Assembly (NCBI GenBank): GCA_910577765.1
Contig: CAJTOV010000205.1
Coordinates: 1 to 5,273 of the forward strand
Source of the DNA: an uncultured Lachnospiraceae bacterium
GTDB lineage: Bacteria > Bacillota > Clostridia > Lachnospirales > Lachnospiraceae
Direction: 5' to 3'
DNA length: 5,273 bases
Shown: positions 1-5,116 of the stretch, one piece after another
Numbering within the stretch: the stretch's first letter is position 1
How the letters are laid out: the number at the start of each line of letters is the position of its first letter
Position numbers and translations under genes: made by a program
Notes under the pieces: model-generated
The model's input: only the letters and a program-made list of their open reading frames with translations
Told to the model about the DNA's origin: nothing
The model's database searches: none

Positions 1-157
1 GGAGCTGGAGTCCAAGCTGACGGAAGAAGGCATGGAATTCGTGGATGTGGACCAGGCCCAGTTTGCAGAAGCCATGACCGCCGGAGTGCTGGCAGTACTC
101 ACTGACAGCCAGAAGGCACTGTATGAGAAAATTTCTGCTGCCAATCCGGATGCATAA
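1..157 (+). CDS. dctP: TRAP transporter substrate-binding protein DctP, C-terminal end (left copy, partial)
   Basis: Codons read in frame from base 2 to a TAA at 155-157 and give the last 51 residues of a protein that starts outside the window. The piece contains GMEFVDVDQ, then AEAMTAGVLAVL, and ends in ISAANPDA. DctP proteins are periplasmic solute receptors that hand substrate to the DctQM membrane unit, and they typically end in such a charged helical stretch. By itself the fragment is too short for a firm family call. The assignment rests on the dctQ and dctM genes directly downstream in the usual P-Q-M order, and on a matching 51-residue tail at the other end of the window (46 of 51 identical). 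The ligand-binding residues are not visible, so the substrate is unknown. Confidence 0.8.
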   Translation, partial: ELESKLTEEGMEFVDVDQAQFAEAMTAGVLAVLTDSQKALYEKISAANPDA

Positions 158-177
158 GCAGTAAACAAAATTTATTA

Positions 178-207
178 TGCAGGCAGGGGGTACGCTTCCT
201 GCCTGTA
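178..207 (+). promoter_or_regulatory. Intercistronic hairpin 1 between dctP and dctQ (left copy)
   Basis: Bases 178-187 pair with 198-207 in a 10-bp stem containing one G-U pair (179 with 206), closing a 10-base loop. It starts 20 bases after the dctP stop. The same element occurs in the right copy, where that position is a G-C pair. No clear T-run follows, so it is more likely an mRNA-stabilising or partial-termination structure that favours dctP over dctQM than a full terminator. That role is inferred from binding-protein transporter operons in general. Confidence 0.65.
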
Positions 208-223
208 CTGTTGCTTAGCATTC

Positions 224-241
224 CCGGACCTGCCGGTTCGG
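224..241 (+). promoter_or_regulatory. Intercistronic hairpin 2 upstream of dctQ (left copy)
   Basis: CCGGACC (224-230) pairs with GGTTCGG (235-241) around a TGCC loop, with one G-U pair (227 with 238). The right copy keeps the loop and has a perfect, slightly longer stem. It ends 13 bases before the dctQ ribosome binding site (GAGGTG, 255-260). It could affect mRNA decay or translation of dctQ. Confidence 0.6.
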
Positions 242-268
242 ACTACCAGAAAGCGAGGTGCTTGAAAC

Positions 269-775
269 ATGAAAAAAGGACTGGAGAAATTTGTGGATCT
301 GTTCAACCACATTCTTTGTTTCTTTGGCGTTATTTTCTATCTGACCTTTGTGGTCTGCGTGCTGGTGCAGGTAATCAGCCGCAACTTCCTGCCCAGTGCT
401 CCCTCATGGACTGAGGAAGCGGCCCGTTACTCCTTCATCTACATGGTGGCCTTCGGCTGCGCGGTGGCGGTGCACCGCAACGAATTCGTCAATGTGGAAT
501 TCCTCCACGATGCCCTGGAGCCCAAGTTCCCCATGGCCAACCGGGTCATTGACCTGGCCATCAAGGTGCTTCTTCTGCTTTTTACCGTATACATTCTGGC
601 ATTTTCCGTAAGGCCCTTTGCCTTCATCAAATTCCAGATGCTGTCCACAGCCATGTCCCTGCCCATGCAGTATGTGTACTTCTCCATGGTGCTGATGTTC
701 GCCTTTATGGCTGTGGCCTACCTGTGTGAAATTCTGGCCATTGTATTGGCCTGGAACGGAAAGGAGGCCCATTAA
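269..775 (+). CDS. dctQ: TRAP transporter small permease subunit DctQ (left copy)
   Basis: This is the 168-residue small membrane subunit of a TRAP transporter, which sits with DctM in the inner membrane and helps DctP dock. Four hydrophobic segments are visible at about residues 16-38, 50-68, 93-113 and 133-157, as usual for DctQ, and the length is typical. Family landmarks are WTEEAARY at 47-54, HRNEFVNVEFL at 69-79 and SLPMQYVY at 130-137. The start at 269 is chosen because GAGGTG (255-260) lies 8 bases upstream and MKKGLEKF is shared with the right copy. The gene follows dctP by 111 bases. Its TAA is immediately followed by the dctM ATG, which suggests translational coupling. Compared with the right copy there are 18 differences, 16 of them after residue 91. 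The substrate cannot be told from this subunit. Confidence 0.93.
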   Translation: MKKGLEKFVDLFNHILCFFGVIFYLTFVVCVLVQVISRNFLPSAPSWTEEAARYSFIYMVAFGCAVAVHRNEFVNVEFLHDALEPKFPMANRVIDLAIKVLLLLFTVYILAFSVRPFAFIKFQMLSTAMSLPMQYVYFSMVLMFAFMAVAYLCEILAIVLAWNGKEAH

Positions 776-2056
776 ATGGTATCCGTATTATTTATTACCT
801 TTGTCATCTGCCTGTTTGCGGGAGTTCCCGTGGCATTCAGTCTGGGTGTGGCATCCCTGGCGTATTTCCTGGGAGCCGGCATGCCCATTGCCACCTTTTC
901 CCAGCGGTTTTTCGCCGGCATTGACAGCTTCACCCTGCTGTGTATCCCGGGCTTTACCCTGGCCGGCAACCTGATGAACCAGGGCGGTATCTCCGACAAG
1001 CTCATGGACTTCTGCGACAAGCTGGTGGGACATCTGACCGGCGGCCTGGCCTACGCCAACATCATGGCTTCCATGATCTTCGCCGGTATCTCCGGTACGG
1101 CTCTTTCCGACACCGTGGCCCTGGGCGGCATCGAGATCCCCATGATGGTCAACCTGGGGTATGATGACGACTTCTCCGTGGCAGTCACGGCTGCTTCCAG
1201 CTGTATGGGCCCCATCATTCCGCCCTCCCTGCCCATGATCATGGCTGCTACCATGACCGGACTGTCCGTATCAAAAATGTTCATGGCAGGCATTGTTCCC
1301 GGACTGATGATGGGCGGCGGCATGGCCCTGGTATCCTACGTGATCTCCAAGAAGCGTAATTATCCCAAGCGGGACCGGATGAGTACGTTCAGCGAGATCG
1401 CCCAGTCCGGCAAGGAAGCCATCTGGGCCATTATCATGACCCTGATCATCCTGGGCGGTATTATCTGCGGCGTGGTGACCCCCACAGAGGCCTCCATCAT
1501 CTGTATCGTGTACGGAACCTTTGTAGGCTTTGTGATCTACCGGAAGCTGACTCCCAAAAGCTTCTACGAGTGTCTCCAGCAGACCCTGTCCAGCGCAGCC
1601 TCCATCATGGCCCTGGTGGCATTTGCCAATGTATTTGCCTACATTCTGACCAAGGAGCGCATCCCCAATATGATTGCGGACGCCATGCTGAGCCTGACCA
1701 CCAACAAGTACATTCTGCTGCTGCTGATCAACCTGTTCCTGATCTTTGTGGGCATGTTCATGGAGACCATTGCGGCCATTCTGATCCTGTTCCCGGTGCT
1801 GCTGCAGCTTGCCACTTCCGTGGGGGTAGATCCCATCCAGTTCGGTGTCCTGGTAGTCATGAACCTGGTGCTGGGTCTGTGTACCCCGCCGGTAGGCGTA
1901 TGCCTCTTTGCGGCAACCAACATTGCAGGCAACAAGCTTTCCGACAACGTGAAGGCCCTGGCCCCCTTCCTGGTAGCTAACTTCACGGTTCTGGCCCTGG
2001 TTACTTACGTGCCCTTTATCACCAGCGGCATCGCCAATCTGGTACTGGGCGGCTGA
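776..2056 (+). CDS. dctM: TRAP transporter large permease subunit DctM (left copy)
   Basis: This 426-residue protein is the large permease, which forms the transport path and uses an ion gradient to import the substrate delivered by DctP. The length is typical of DctM, and hydrophobic segments run through the whole protein. Recognisable family motifs are PGFTLAGNLMNQGG at 58-71, the IFAGISGTALSDT stretch at 101-113, GPIIPPSLPM at 145-154, TPTEAS at 235-240, GMFMETIAAILI at 326-337, and DPIQFG followed by GLCTPPVG at 352-374. Start at 776: AAGGAGG (761-767), inside the end of dctQ, is 8 bases upstream, and the ATG directly abuts the dctQ TAA. It ends in TGA. It differs from the right copy at 24 positions, several grouped at 126-131, 170-178, 205-210 and 231-233, while the family motifs are essentially unchanged. 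Confidence 0.96.
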   Translation: MVSVLFITFVICLFAGVPVAFSLGVASLAYFLGAGMPIATFSQRFFAGIDSFTLLCIPGFTLAGNLMNQGGISDKLMDFCDKLVGHLTGGLAYANIMASMIFAGISGTALSDTVALGGIEIPMMVNLGYDDDFSVAVTAASSCMGPIIPPSLPMIMAATMTGLSVSKMFMAGIVPGLMMGGGMALVSYVISKKRNYPKRDRMSTFSEIAQSGKEAIWAIIMTLIILGGIICGVVTPTEASIICIVYGTFVGFVIYRKLTPKSFYECLQQTLSSAASIMALVAFANVFAYILTKERIPNMIADAMLSLTTNKYILLLLINLFLIFVGMFMETIAAILILFPVLLQLATSVGVDPIQFGVLVVMNLVLGLCTPPVGVCLFAATNIAGNKLSDNVKALAPFLVANFTVLALVTYVPFITSGIANLVLGG

Positions 2057-2078
2057 GTCTTACTATTCACGGGGGCAT

Positions 2079-2107
2079 CTTCCTGCCCGGCTATGCCGGA
2101 CAGGAAG
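2079..2107 (+). terminator. Hairpin downstream of dctM (left copy)
   Basis: CTTCCTG (2079-2085) pairs with CAGGAAG (2101-2107). After a C-A mismatch, CCGGC (2087-2091) pairs with GCCGG (2095-2099) around a TAT loop. It begins 22 bases after the dctM stop and has a counterpart at the same distance in the right copy. No T-run follows, so it is not a standard intrinsic terminator. A 3'-end stabilising or processing structure, or a Rho-assisted end, fits equally well. A separate 10-base perfect palindrome, CGGACGTCCG, follows at 2111-2120. Confidence 0.5.
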
Positions 2108-2146
2108 CATCGGACGTCCGCCCCTCAGGGCATCGCACAGACATGA

Positions 2147-2175
2147 TTGTATTTCCGTTCTAACTGTGATAGAAT
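2147..2175 (+). promoter_or_regulatory. Predicted promoter of the NERD-like gene
   Basis: TTGTAT (2147-2152) as a weak -35 and TAGAAT (2170-2175) as the -10 are separated by 17 bases. TG at 2167-2168, one base before the -10, gives an extended -10 element. The start point would fall at about 2181-2183. The local AT-rich patch stands out from the GC-rich surroundings. This would uncouple the gene from readthrough out of the left dctM. Confidence 0.55.
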
Positions 2176-2185
2176 AGACCTATTC
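2172..2185 (+). promoter_or_regulatory. Palindrome overlapping the -10 and start point (possible operator)
   Basis: GAATAG (2172-2177) and CTATTC (2180-2185) are perfect 6-base inverted arms with a 2-base spacer. The site covers the end of the predicted -10 and the expected start point, where a repressor would block transcription. No regulator gene is in the window, so the ligand and protein are unknown. Confidence 0.35.
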
Positions 2186-2186
2186 A

Positions 2187-2237
2187 GGCTGCGGGACCAT
2201 TCCCCTCTGCCATCCCGGCAGGGAATGCCCCGCAGCC
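2187..2237 (+). promoter_or_regulatory. Long leader hairpin upstream of the NERD-like gene
   Basis: GGCTGCGGG (2187-2195) pairs with CCCGCAGCC (2229-2237). After a small internal loop, 2198-2204 pairs with 2221-2227. After a 3-base bulge, TGCC (2208-2211) pairs with GGCA (2217-2220) around a 5-base loop. That is about 20 bp in all. It would begin within about 6 bases of the predicted transcript start and is followed only by CTTTCC, a weak U-tract. It may stabilise the 5' end, act as an attenuator, or terminate readthrough from the left dctM. It ends 23 bases before the ribosome binding site. I do not recognise a known riboswitch. Confidence 0.5.
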
Positions 2238-2273
2238 TTTCCAGTTCACTATACCATGCAAAGGAGTACTGCC

Positions 2274-2990
2274 ATGTCTGAAATACCCGTATCACAGTTA
2301 ATCTTTGTTGTCGTAATGGGCGTCCTGCTGCTGCTCATTGTTCCGGTGATCGAATCCCGGACAGGAAAAAGCCTGACCCAGCTTCTCTTCGGCTTCCGGC
2401 GAAAGTCGGAACGCACTGCCGCTTCCGCCTCCGGCAAAGAGCCCCGCATCAACAACGGAACCAAAGGCGAACTTTTGTCCTTTATTTCCCAGCTGATCCG
2501 CTTTGCCGGCAAGAACGGCATGCAGGTAGTGGCCCCCGGCACCATTACTTACAAGGGAAAGACCTCCCGGCTTTCCGCCCTGCTGGTAGCCCCCAGCGGC
2601 GTCACCGGCATCTACTGCCTGGGCTTTGGCGGCACCATCACCGGCGCCAAGGAGCCCAACTCCTGGAAGCAGCACATTAACGGAGAGAACAAGACCTTCC
2701 CCAATCCCCTGACCGCCTGCCGGGAGCAGGAGGAGATCGTCCGCGGCGCCATGGCAGAGGCCGGTATCCGCGGGGATATGGATGTGGTAATCGTATTCAC
2801 CAACCCCCGGGCAACCCTCCGTGAGGTTCCCTCTTCCCGGATCTACTCCCAGTTCGGGCTGCTGGAGCACCTGAAAGACACCAGCGCCCTCCGCAACGGC
2901 AGCCTGGATGTCAAGGACACTGCCAAAAAGCTGGCAGTCCTTGCGGATGTAAAGGGCCTTAAAGAACGGGCAAAAAAACGGAAAAAATAG
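2274..2990 (+). CDS. Membrane-anchored, degenerate NERD-domain-like protein
   Basis: This is a 238-residue protein in the spacer between the two TRAP operons. The start at 2274 is preferred over the in-frame ATG at 2256 because AAGGAG (2261-2266) lies 7 bases upstream of 2274 and would be inside the gene for 2256. One hydrophobic segment spans residues 9-26. A basic stretch (FRRKSER, 41-47) and a linker follow, and the rest is probably cytoplasmic. From about 62 to 178 the pattern resembles NERD domains: GTKGE (62-66), LSALLVAPSGV (100-110), GGTITG (119-124), a W at 131, FPNPL (142-146) and VVIVFTNP (171-178). Against my recollection of the family pattern D...GV-x-x-IExKNxxG, the expected D, E and K align with S101, Y114 and L116, so nuclease activity looks lost. 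The C-terminus is lysine-rich (KERAKKRKK). No function is known, and nothing but position ties it to the transporters. An uncharacterised conserved family unrelated to NERD is the main alternative. Confidence 0.72.
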   Translation: MSEIPVSQLIFVVVMGVLLLLIVPVIESRTGKSLTQLLFGFRRKSERTAASASGKEPRINNGTKGELLSFISQLIRFAGKNGMQVVAPGTITYKGKTSRLSALLVAPSGVTGIYCLGFGGTITGAKEPNSWKQHINGENKTFPNPLTACREQEEIVRGAMAEAGIRGDMDVVIVFTNPRATLREVPSSRIYSQFGLLEHLKDTSALRNGSLDVKDTAKKLAVLADVKGLKERAKKRKK

Positions 2991-2992
2991 GC

Positions 2993-3045
2993 AAAAGAAA
3001 CAGTCCCGCAGAAACCAGGATGGTATCTGCGGGACTGTTTCTTTT
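2993..3045. terminator. Strong intrinsic terminator, probably bidirectional
   Basis: A perfect 20-bp stem joins 2993-3012 and 3026-3045. Three more pairs (3014-3016 with 3022-3024) lie beyond an A-A mismatch and close a 5-base AGGAT loop. The core is GC-rich (CAGTCCCGCAG) and the outer part is A-rich on the left and T-rich on the right. A U-tract (TTTCTTTTT) therefore follows the core on the + strand and TTTCTTTT follows it on the - strand. It begins 2 bases after the NERD-like gene stop and lies 90 bases past the right dctM stop, so it can end both convergent transcripts. Confidence 0.9.
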
Positions 3046-3082
3046 TATGATTATAAAATCCGTTACGGATCACCAGCGATGT

Positions 3083-3111
3083 CTTCCTGTCCGGCACAGC
3101 CGGAAAAGAAG
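3083..3111 (-). terminator. Hairpin downstream of dctM (right copy)
   Basis: This is the counterpart of the left hairpin, 23 bases past the dctM stop. Bases 3090-3095 pair with 3099-3104 around a 3-base loop, with 3083-3086 pairing with 3108-3111 beyond two mismatches. On the - strand it contains GTGCCGGACAGGAAG, against ATGCCGGACAGGAAG in the left copy. No T-run follows directly. The strong terminator at 2993-3045 lies further on. Confidence 0.5.
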
Positions 3112-3134
3112 CGCCGGGCGTCCCCAGACAGGAC

Positions 3135-4418
3135 CTACATGCCGCCCAGGATCAGGTTGGCAACTCCGCTGGTGATGAAAGGCACATAGGTAACCAGGGC
3201 CAGGACCGTAAAGTTGGCTACCAGGAAGGGTGCCAGGGCCTTTACATTCTCAGACAGCTTGTTTCCTGCAATGTTGGTAGCGGCGAACAGACACACGCCC
3301 ACCGGCGGGGTACACAGCCCCAGCACCAGGTTCATAACTACCAGAACACCAAACTGAACCGGGTCCACGCCTACGGAGGTGGCAAGCTGCAGCAGCACCG
3401 GGAACAGGATCAGGATGGCCGCGATGGTCTCCATGAACATGCCCACGAAGATCAGGAACAGGTTGATCAGCAGCAGCAGAATGTACTTGTTGGTGGTCAG
3501 GTTCAGCATCATATCCGCGATCATGTTGGGGATACGCTCTTTGGTGAGAATGTAGGCAAATACATTGGCAAATGCCACCAGGGCCATAATGGAGGCCGCG
3601 CTGGACAGGGTCTGCTGGAGACACTGGTAAAAGCTCTTAAGAGTCAGCTTCCGGTAGATCACAAAGCCCACGAACGTACCATACACGATACAGATAATGG
3701 AAGCCTCTGTGGGAGTCACCCATCCGAAAATGATGCCGCCCAGAATAATCAGGGTCATGATAATAGCCCAGATGGCTTCCTTACCGGAATTGAATATCTC
3801 GCCCAGGGTGCTCATCCGGTCACGCTTGGGATAATTCTTCTTCTTGGAGATCACGTAGGACACCAGGGCCATGCCGCCGCCCATCAGGATACCCGGCACC
3901 ATACCGGCCACGAACATCTTGGACACGGAAAGTCCGGTCATGGTAGCCGCCATAATCATAGGCAGGGACGGAGGAATAATGGGTCCCATACAGCTGGAGG
4001 CCGCGGTAACTGCCACGGAAAAGTCTGCATCGTATCCCATATCCACCATCATGGGAATCTCAATGCCGCCCAGGGCCACGGTATCGGAAAGAGCCGTACC
4101 GGAGATACCTGCGAAAATCATGGATGCCATGATGTTGGCATAAGCCATACCGCCGGTCAGATGTCCCACCAGCTTGTCACAGAAATCCATCAGCTTGTCG
4201 GAGATACCGCCCTGGTTCATCAGGTTTCCGGCCAGGGTAAAGCCGGGGATACACAGCAGGGTAAAGCTGTCAATGCCTGCAAAAAACCGCTGGGAAAAGG
4301 TGGCAATGGGCATGCCGGCTCCCAGGAAGTAAGCCAGGGATGCCACACCCAGACTGAATGCCACGGGAACTCCTGCAAACAGACAGATCACAAAGGTAAT
4401 GAATAAAATGGATACCAT
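3135..4418 (-). CDS. dctM: TRAP transporter large permease subunit DctM (right copy)
   Basis: This 427-residue DctM is the large ion-coupled permease subunit of the second TRAP system. The family motifs of the left copy are kept: PGFTLAGNLMNQGG at 58-71, the IFAGISGTALSDT stretch, GPIIPPSLPM, TPTEAS, GMFMETIAAILI and GLCTPPVG. It differs from the left copy at 24 positions, including NLGYDDD changed to DMGYDAD near 126-132, STFSEIAQ changed to STLGEIFN at 203-210, C231F, V233W and P260L. It has one extra C-terminal Met and ends in TAG instead of TGA. The ATG follows the dctQ stop by 2 bases, with AAGGAGGG (4435-4428) 9 bases upstream. The gene converges on the NERD-like gene across the shared terminator. 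Confidence 0.96.
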   Translation of the reverse strand: MVSILFITFVICLFAGVPVAFSLGVASLAYFLGAGMPIATFSQRFFAGIDSFTLLCIPGFTLAGNLMNQGGISDKLMDFCDKLVGHLTGGMAYANIMASMIFAGISGTALSDTVALGGIEIPMMVDMGYDADFSVAVTAASSCMGPIIPPSLPMIMAATMTGLSVSKMFVAGMVPGILMGGGMALVSYVISKKKNYPKRDRMSTLGEIFNSGKEAIWAIIMTLIILGGIIFGWVTPTEASIICIVYGTFVGFVIYRKLTLKSFYQCLQQTLSSAASIMALVAFANVFAYILTKERIPNMIADMMLNLTTNKYILLLLINLFLIFVGMFMETIAAILILFPVLLQLATSVGVDPVQFGVLVVMNLVLGLCTPPVGVCLFAATNIAGNKLSENVKALAPFLVANFTVLALVTYVPFITSGVANLILGGM

Positions 4419-4420
4419 AC

Positions 4421-4927
4421 TTACTTACCCTCCTTTTCATTCCAGTTAAGTACCGTAAGCAGTATTTCACACACATAGGCAATGACCATAAAGCCAAACA
4501 TCAGAACCATGGAGAAATATACATACTGCATGGGCAGGGACATGGCGGTTGACAGCATCTGGAACTTGATAAATGCAAAGGGCCTTACGGAGAAGATCAG
4601 GATATAAGCCGTAAATCCAAGAAGCAGCAGCTTGATTGCCAGACCGATCACCTTGTTGGCCATGGGGAACTTAGGCTCCAGGGCATCGTGGAGGAATTCC
4701 ACGTTGACGAACTCGTTGCGGTGCACCGCCACCGCACAGCCGAAGGCCACCATGTAGATAAAGGAGTAGCGGGCCGCTTCCTCGGTCCATGAAGGAGCGC
4801 TGGGAAGGAAGTTACGGCTGATTACCTGAACCAGCACGCAGACCACAAAAGTTATGTAGAAGATAACGCCAAAGAAACACAGGACATGGTTGAAAAGATC
4901 CACGAATTTCTCCAGTCCTTTTTTCAT
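4421..4927 (-). CDS. dctQ: TRAP transporter small permease subunit DctQ (right copy)
   Basis: This 168-residue DctQ has four membrane segments and the family landmarks WTEEAARY, HRNEFVNVEFL and SLPMQYVY. The start at 4927 (MKKGLEKF) is chosen because GAGGTG lies 8 bases upstream and both the start and the upstream sequence are conserved in the left copy. An in-frame ATG at 4996 would add 23 residues (beginning MFWAAPECPD) read through the hairpin and inserted sequence, and is not credible. The protein differs from the left copy at 18 positions. Only I15V and L25I fall in the first 91 residues. The rest are in the third and fourth membrane segments and the tail, including D95G, A111I, A145G, A157L and A161N. 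Confidence 0.93.
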   Translation of the reverse strand: MKKGLEKFVDLFNHVLCFFGVIFYITFVVCVLVQVISRNFLPSAPSWTEEAARYSFIYMVAFGCAVAVHRNEFVNVEFLHDALEPKFPMANKVIGLAIKLLLLGFTAYILIFSVRPFAFIKFQMLSTAMSLPMQYVYFSMVLMFGFMVIAYVCEILLTVLNWNEKEGK

Positions 4928-4952
4928 ATCTAAAGCACCTCGCTTTCTGGTA

Positions 4953-4974
4953 GTCCGGACCGGCAGGTCCGGAC
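4953..4974 (-). promoter_or_regulatory. Intercistronic hairpin 2 upstream of dctQ (right copy)
   Basis: GTCCGGACC and GGTCCGGAC form perfect 9-base arms around TGCC (read on the - strand). The left copy has the same loop with a 7-bp stem carrying one G-U pair. It lies 12 bases before the dctQ ribosome binding site. Retention of the loop and of pairing in both copies supports a real RNA structure. Confidence 0.65.
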
Positions 4975-4975
4975 A

Positions 4976-5054
4976 TTCTGGGGCCGCCCAGAACACAGCA
5001 GCAGCGCGTCGGGCATGCCGGACGCCTGAAACGCGTCAAGCCACGTCAGGTATC
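4976..5054. repeat. Extra palindrome-rich segment present only in the right copy
   Basis: About 77 bases with no counterpart in the left copy lie between the two dctP-dctQ hairpins. It holds three consecutive inverted repeats. TTCTGGG/CCCAGAA has a 4-base loop (4976-4993). GCGTC-GGC/GCC-GACGC has one mismatch and a 2-base centre (5006-5025). CCTGA/TCAGG (5025-5029 and 5046-5050) encloses the palindrome ACGCGT. There is no credible gene. A REP-like or small non-autonomous mobile element is the best guess, and loss from the left copy is also possible. Confidence 0.55.
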
Positions 5055-5065
5055 CTAAGCAACAA

Positions 5066-5095
5066 TGCAGGCAGGAAGCGCACCCCCTGCCTGCA
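5066..5095 (-). promoter_or_regulatory. Intercistronic hairpin 1 after dctP (right copy)
   Basis: TGCAGGCAGG and CCTGCCTGCA form a perfect 10-bp stem around a 10-base loop (GGGTGCGCTT on the - strand). It begins 21 bases after the dctP stop. The left copy has one G-U in place of a G-C and a loop differing by one base. TTGTTGCTTAG follows, shared in part with the left copy, and is too broken for a U-tract terminator. Confidence 0.7.
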
Positions 5096-5116
5096 CAACA
5101 AACTGCCGTCTACTGC

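Larger units (their letters stand above)
1..2107 (+). repeat. Left arm of a large inverted repeat (duplicated TRAP operon)
   Basis: The arm covers the dctP end, the intercistronic hairpins, dctQ, dctM and the hairpin after dctM. It matches 3083-5273 read on the opposite strand. Coding DNA is similar throughout, with exact runs of roughly 40-50 bases (for example starting near 1696, in the part of dctM encoding TTNKYILLLL). Clear similarity fades just past the hairpin at about 2107-2113. On the outer side the repeat continues beyond the window. Confidence 0.9.

Noticed and set aside
211..414. 67-residue frame overlapping the hairpin region and the start of dctQ
   Set aside because: It overlaps dctQ in another frame, runs through the hairpin, and has no ribosome binding site. 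A related frame in the right arm is explained by the duplication.
404..772. Open frame antisense to the left dctQ, and similar antisense frames under both dctM genes
   Set aside because: The translations are histidine- and glycine-rich shadows. They recur in both arms only because the DctQM coding sequence is conserved.
2256..2273. Upstream ATG for the NERD-like gene (adds MQRSTA)
   Set aside because: The AAGGAG at 2261-2266 would lie within the gene. It is ideally placed for the ATG at 2274.
2057..2273. tRNA, CRISPR array or known riboswitch in the intergenic spacer
   Set aside because: There is no cloverleaf, no regularly spaced repeats and no recognised aptamer core. Only hairpins, a palindrome and a promoter are visible.
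2298..2870. 190-codon open frame antisense to the NERD-like gene
   Set aside because: It has the low-complexity, G/A/H/Q-rich translation typical of a shadow of a GC-rich gene, and no start signals. The + strand frame has a ribosome binding site, promoter, terminator and domain pattern.
3050..3078. Perfect TATAAT on the - strand (3055-3050) as a promoter, next to the palindrome ATCCGT-T-ACGGAT (3058-3070)
   Set aside because: There is no acceptable -35 at 16-18 bases and no extended -10, and any transcript would run straight into the strong terminator. The palindrome was noted, but no gene is placed to use it.
4928..4996. N-terminal extension of the right DctQ (23 residues beginning MFWAAPECPD)
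   Set aside because: It reads through the conserved hairpin and the inserted palindromes, has no good ribosome binding site, and is absent from the left copy. MKKGLEKF at 4927 has a conserved GAGGTG.
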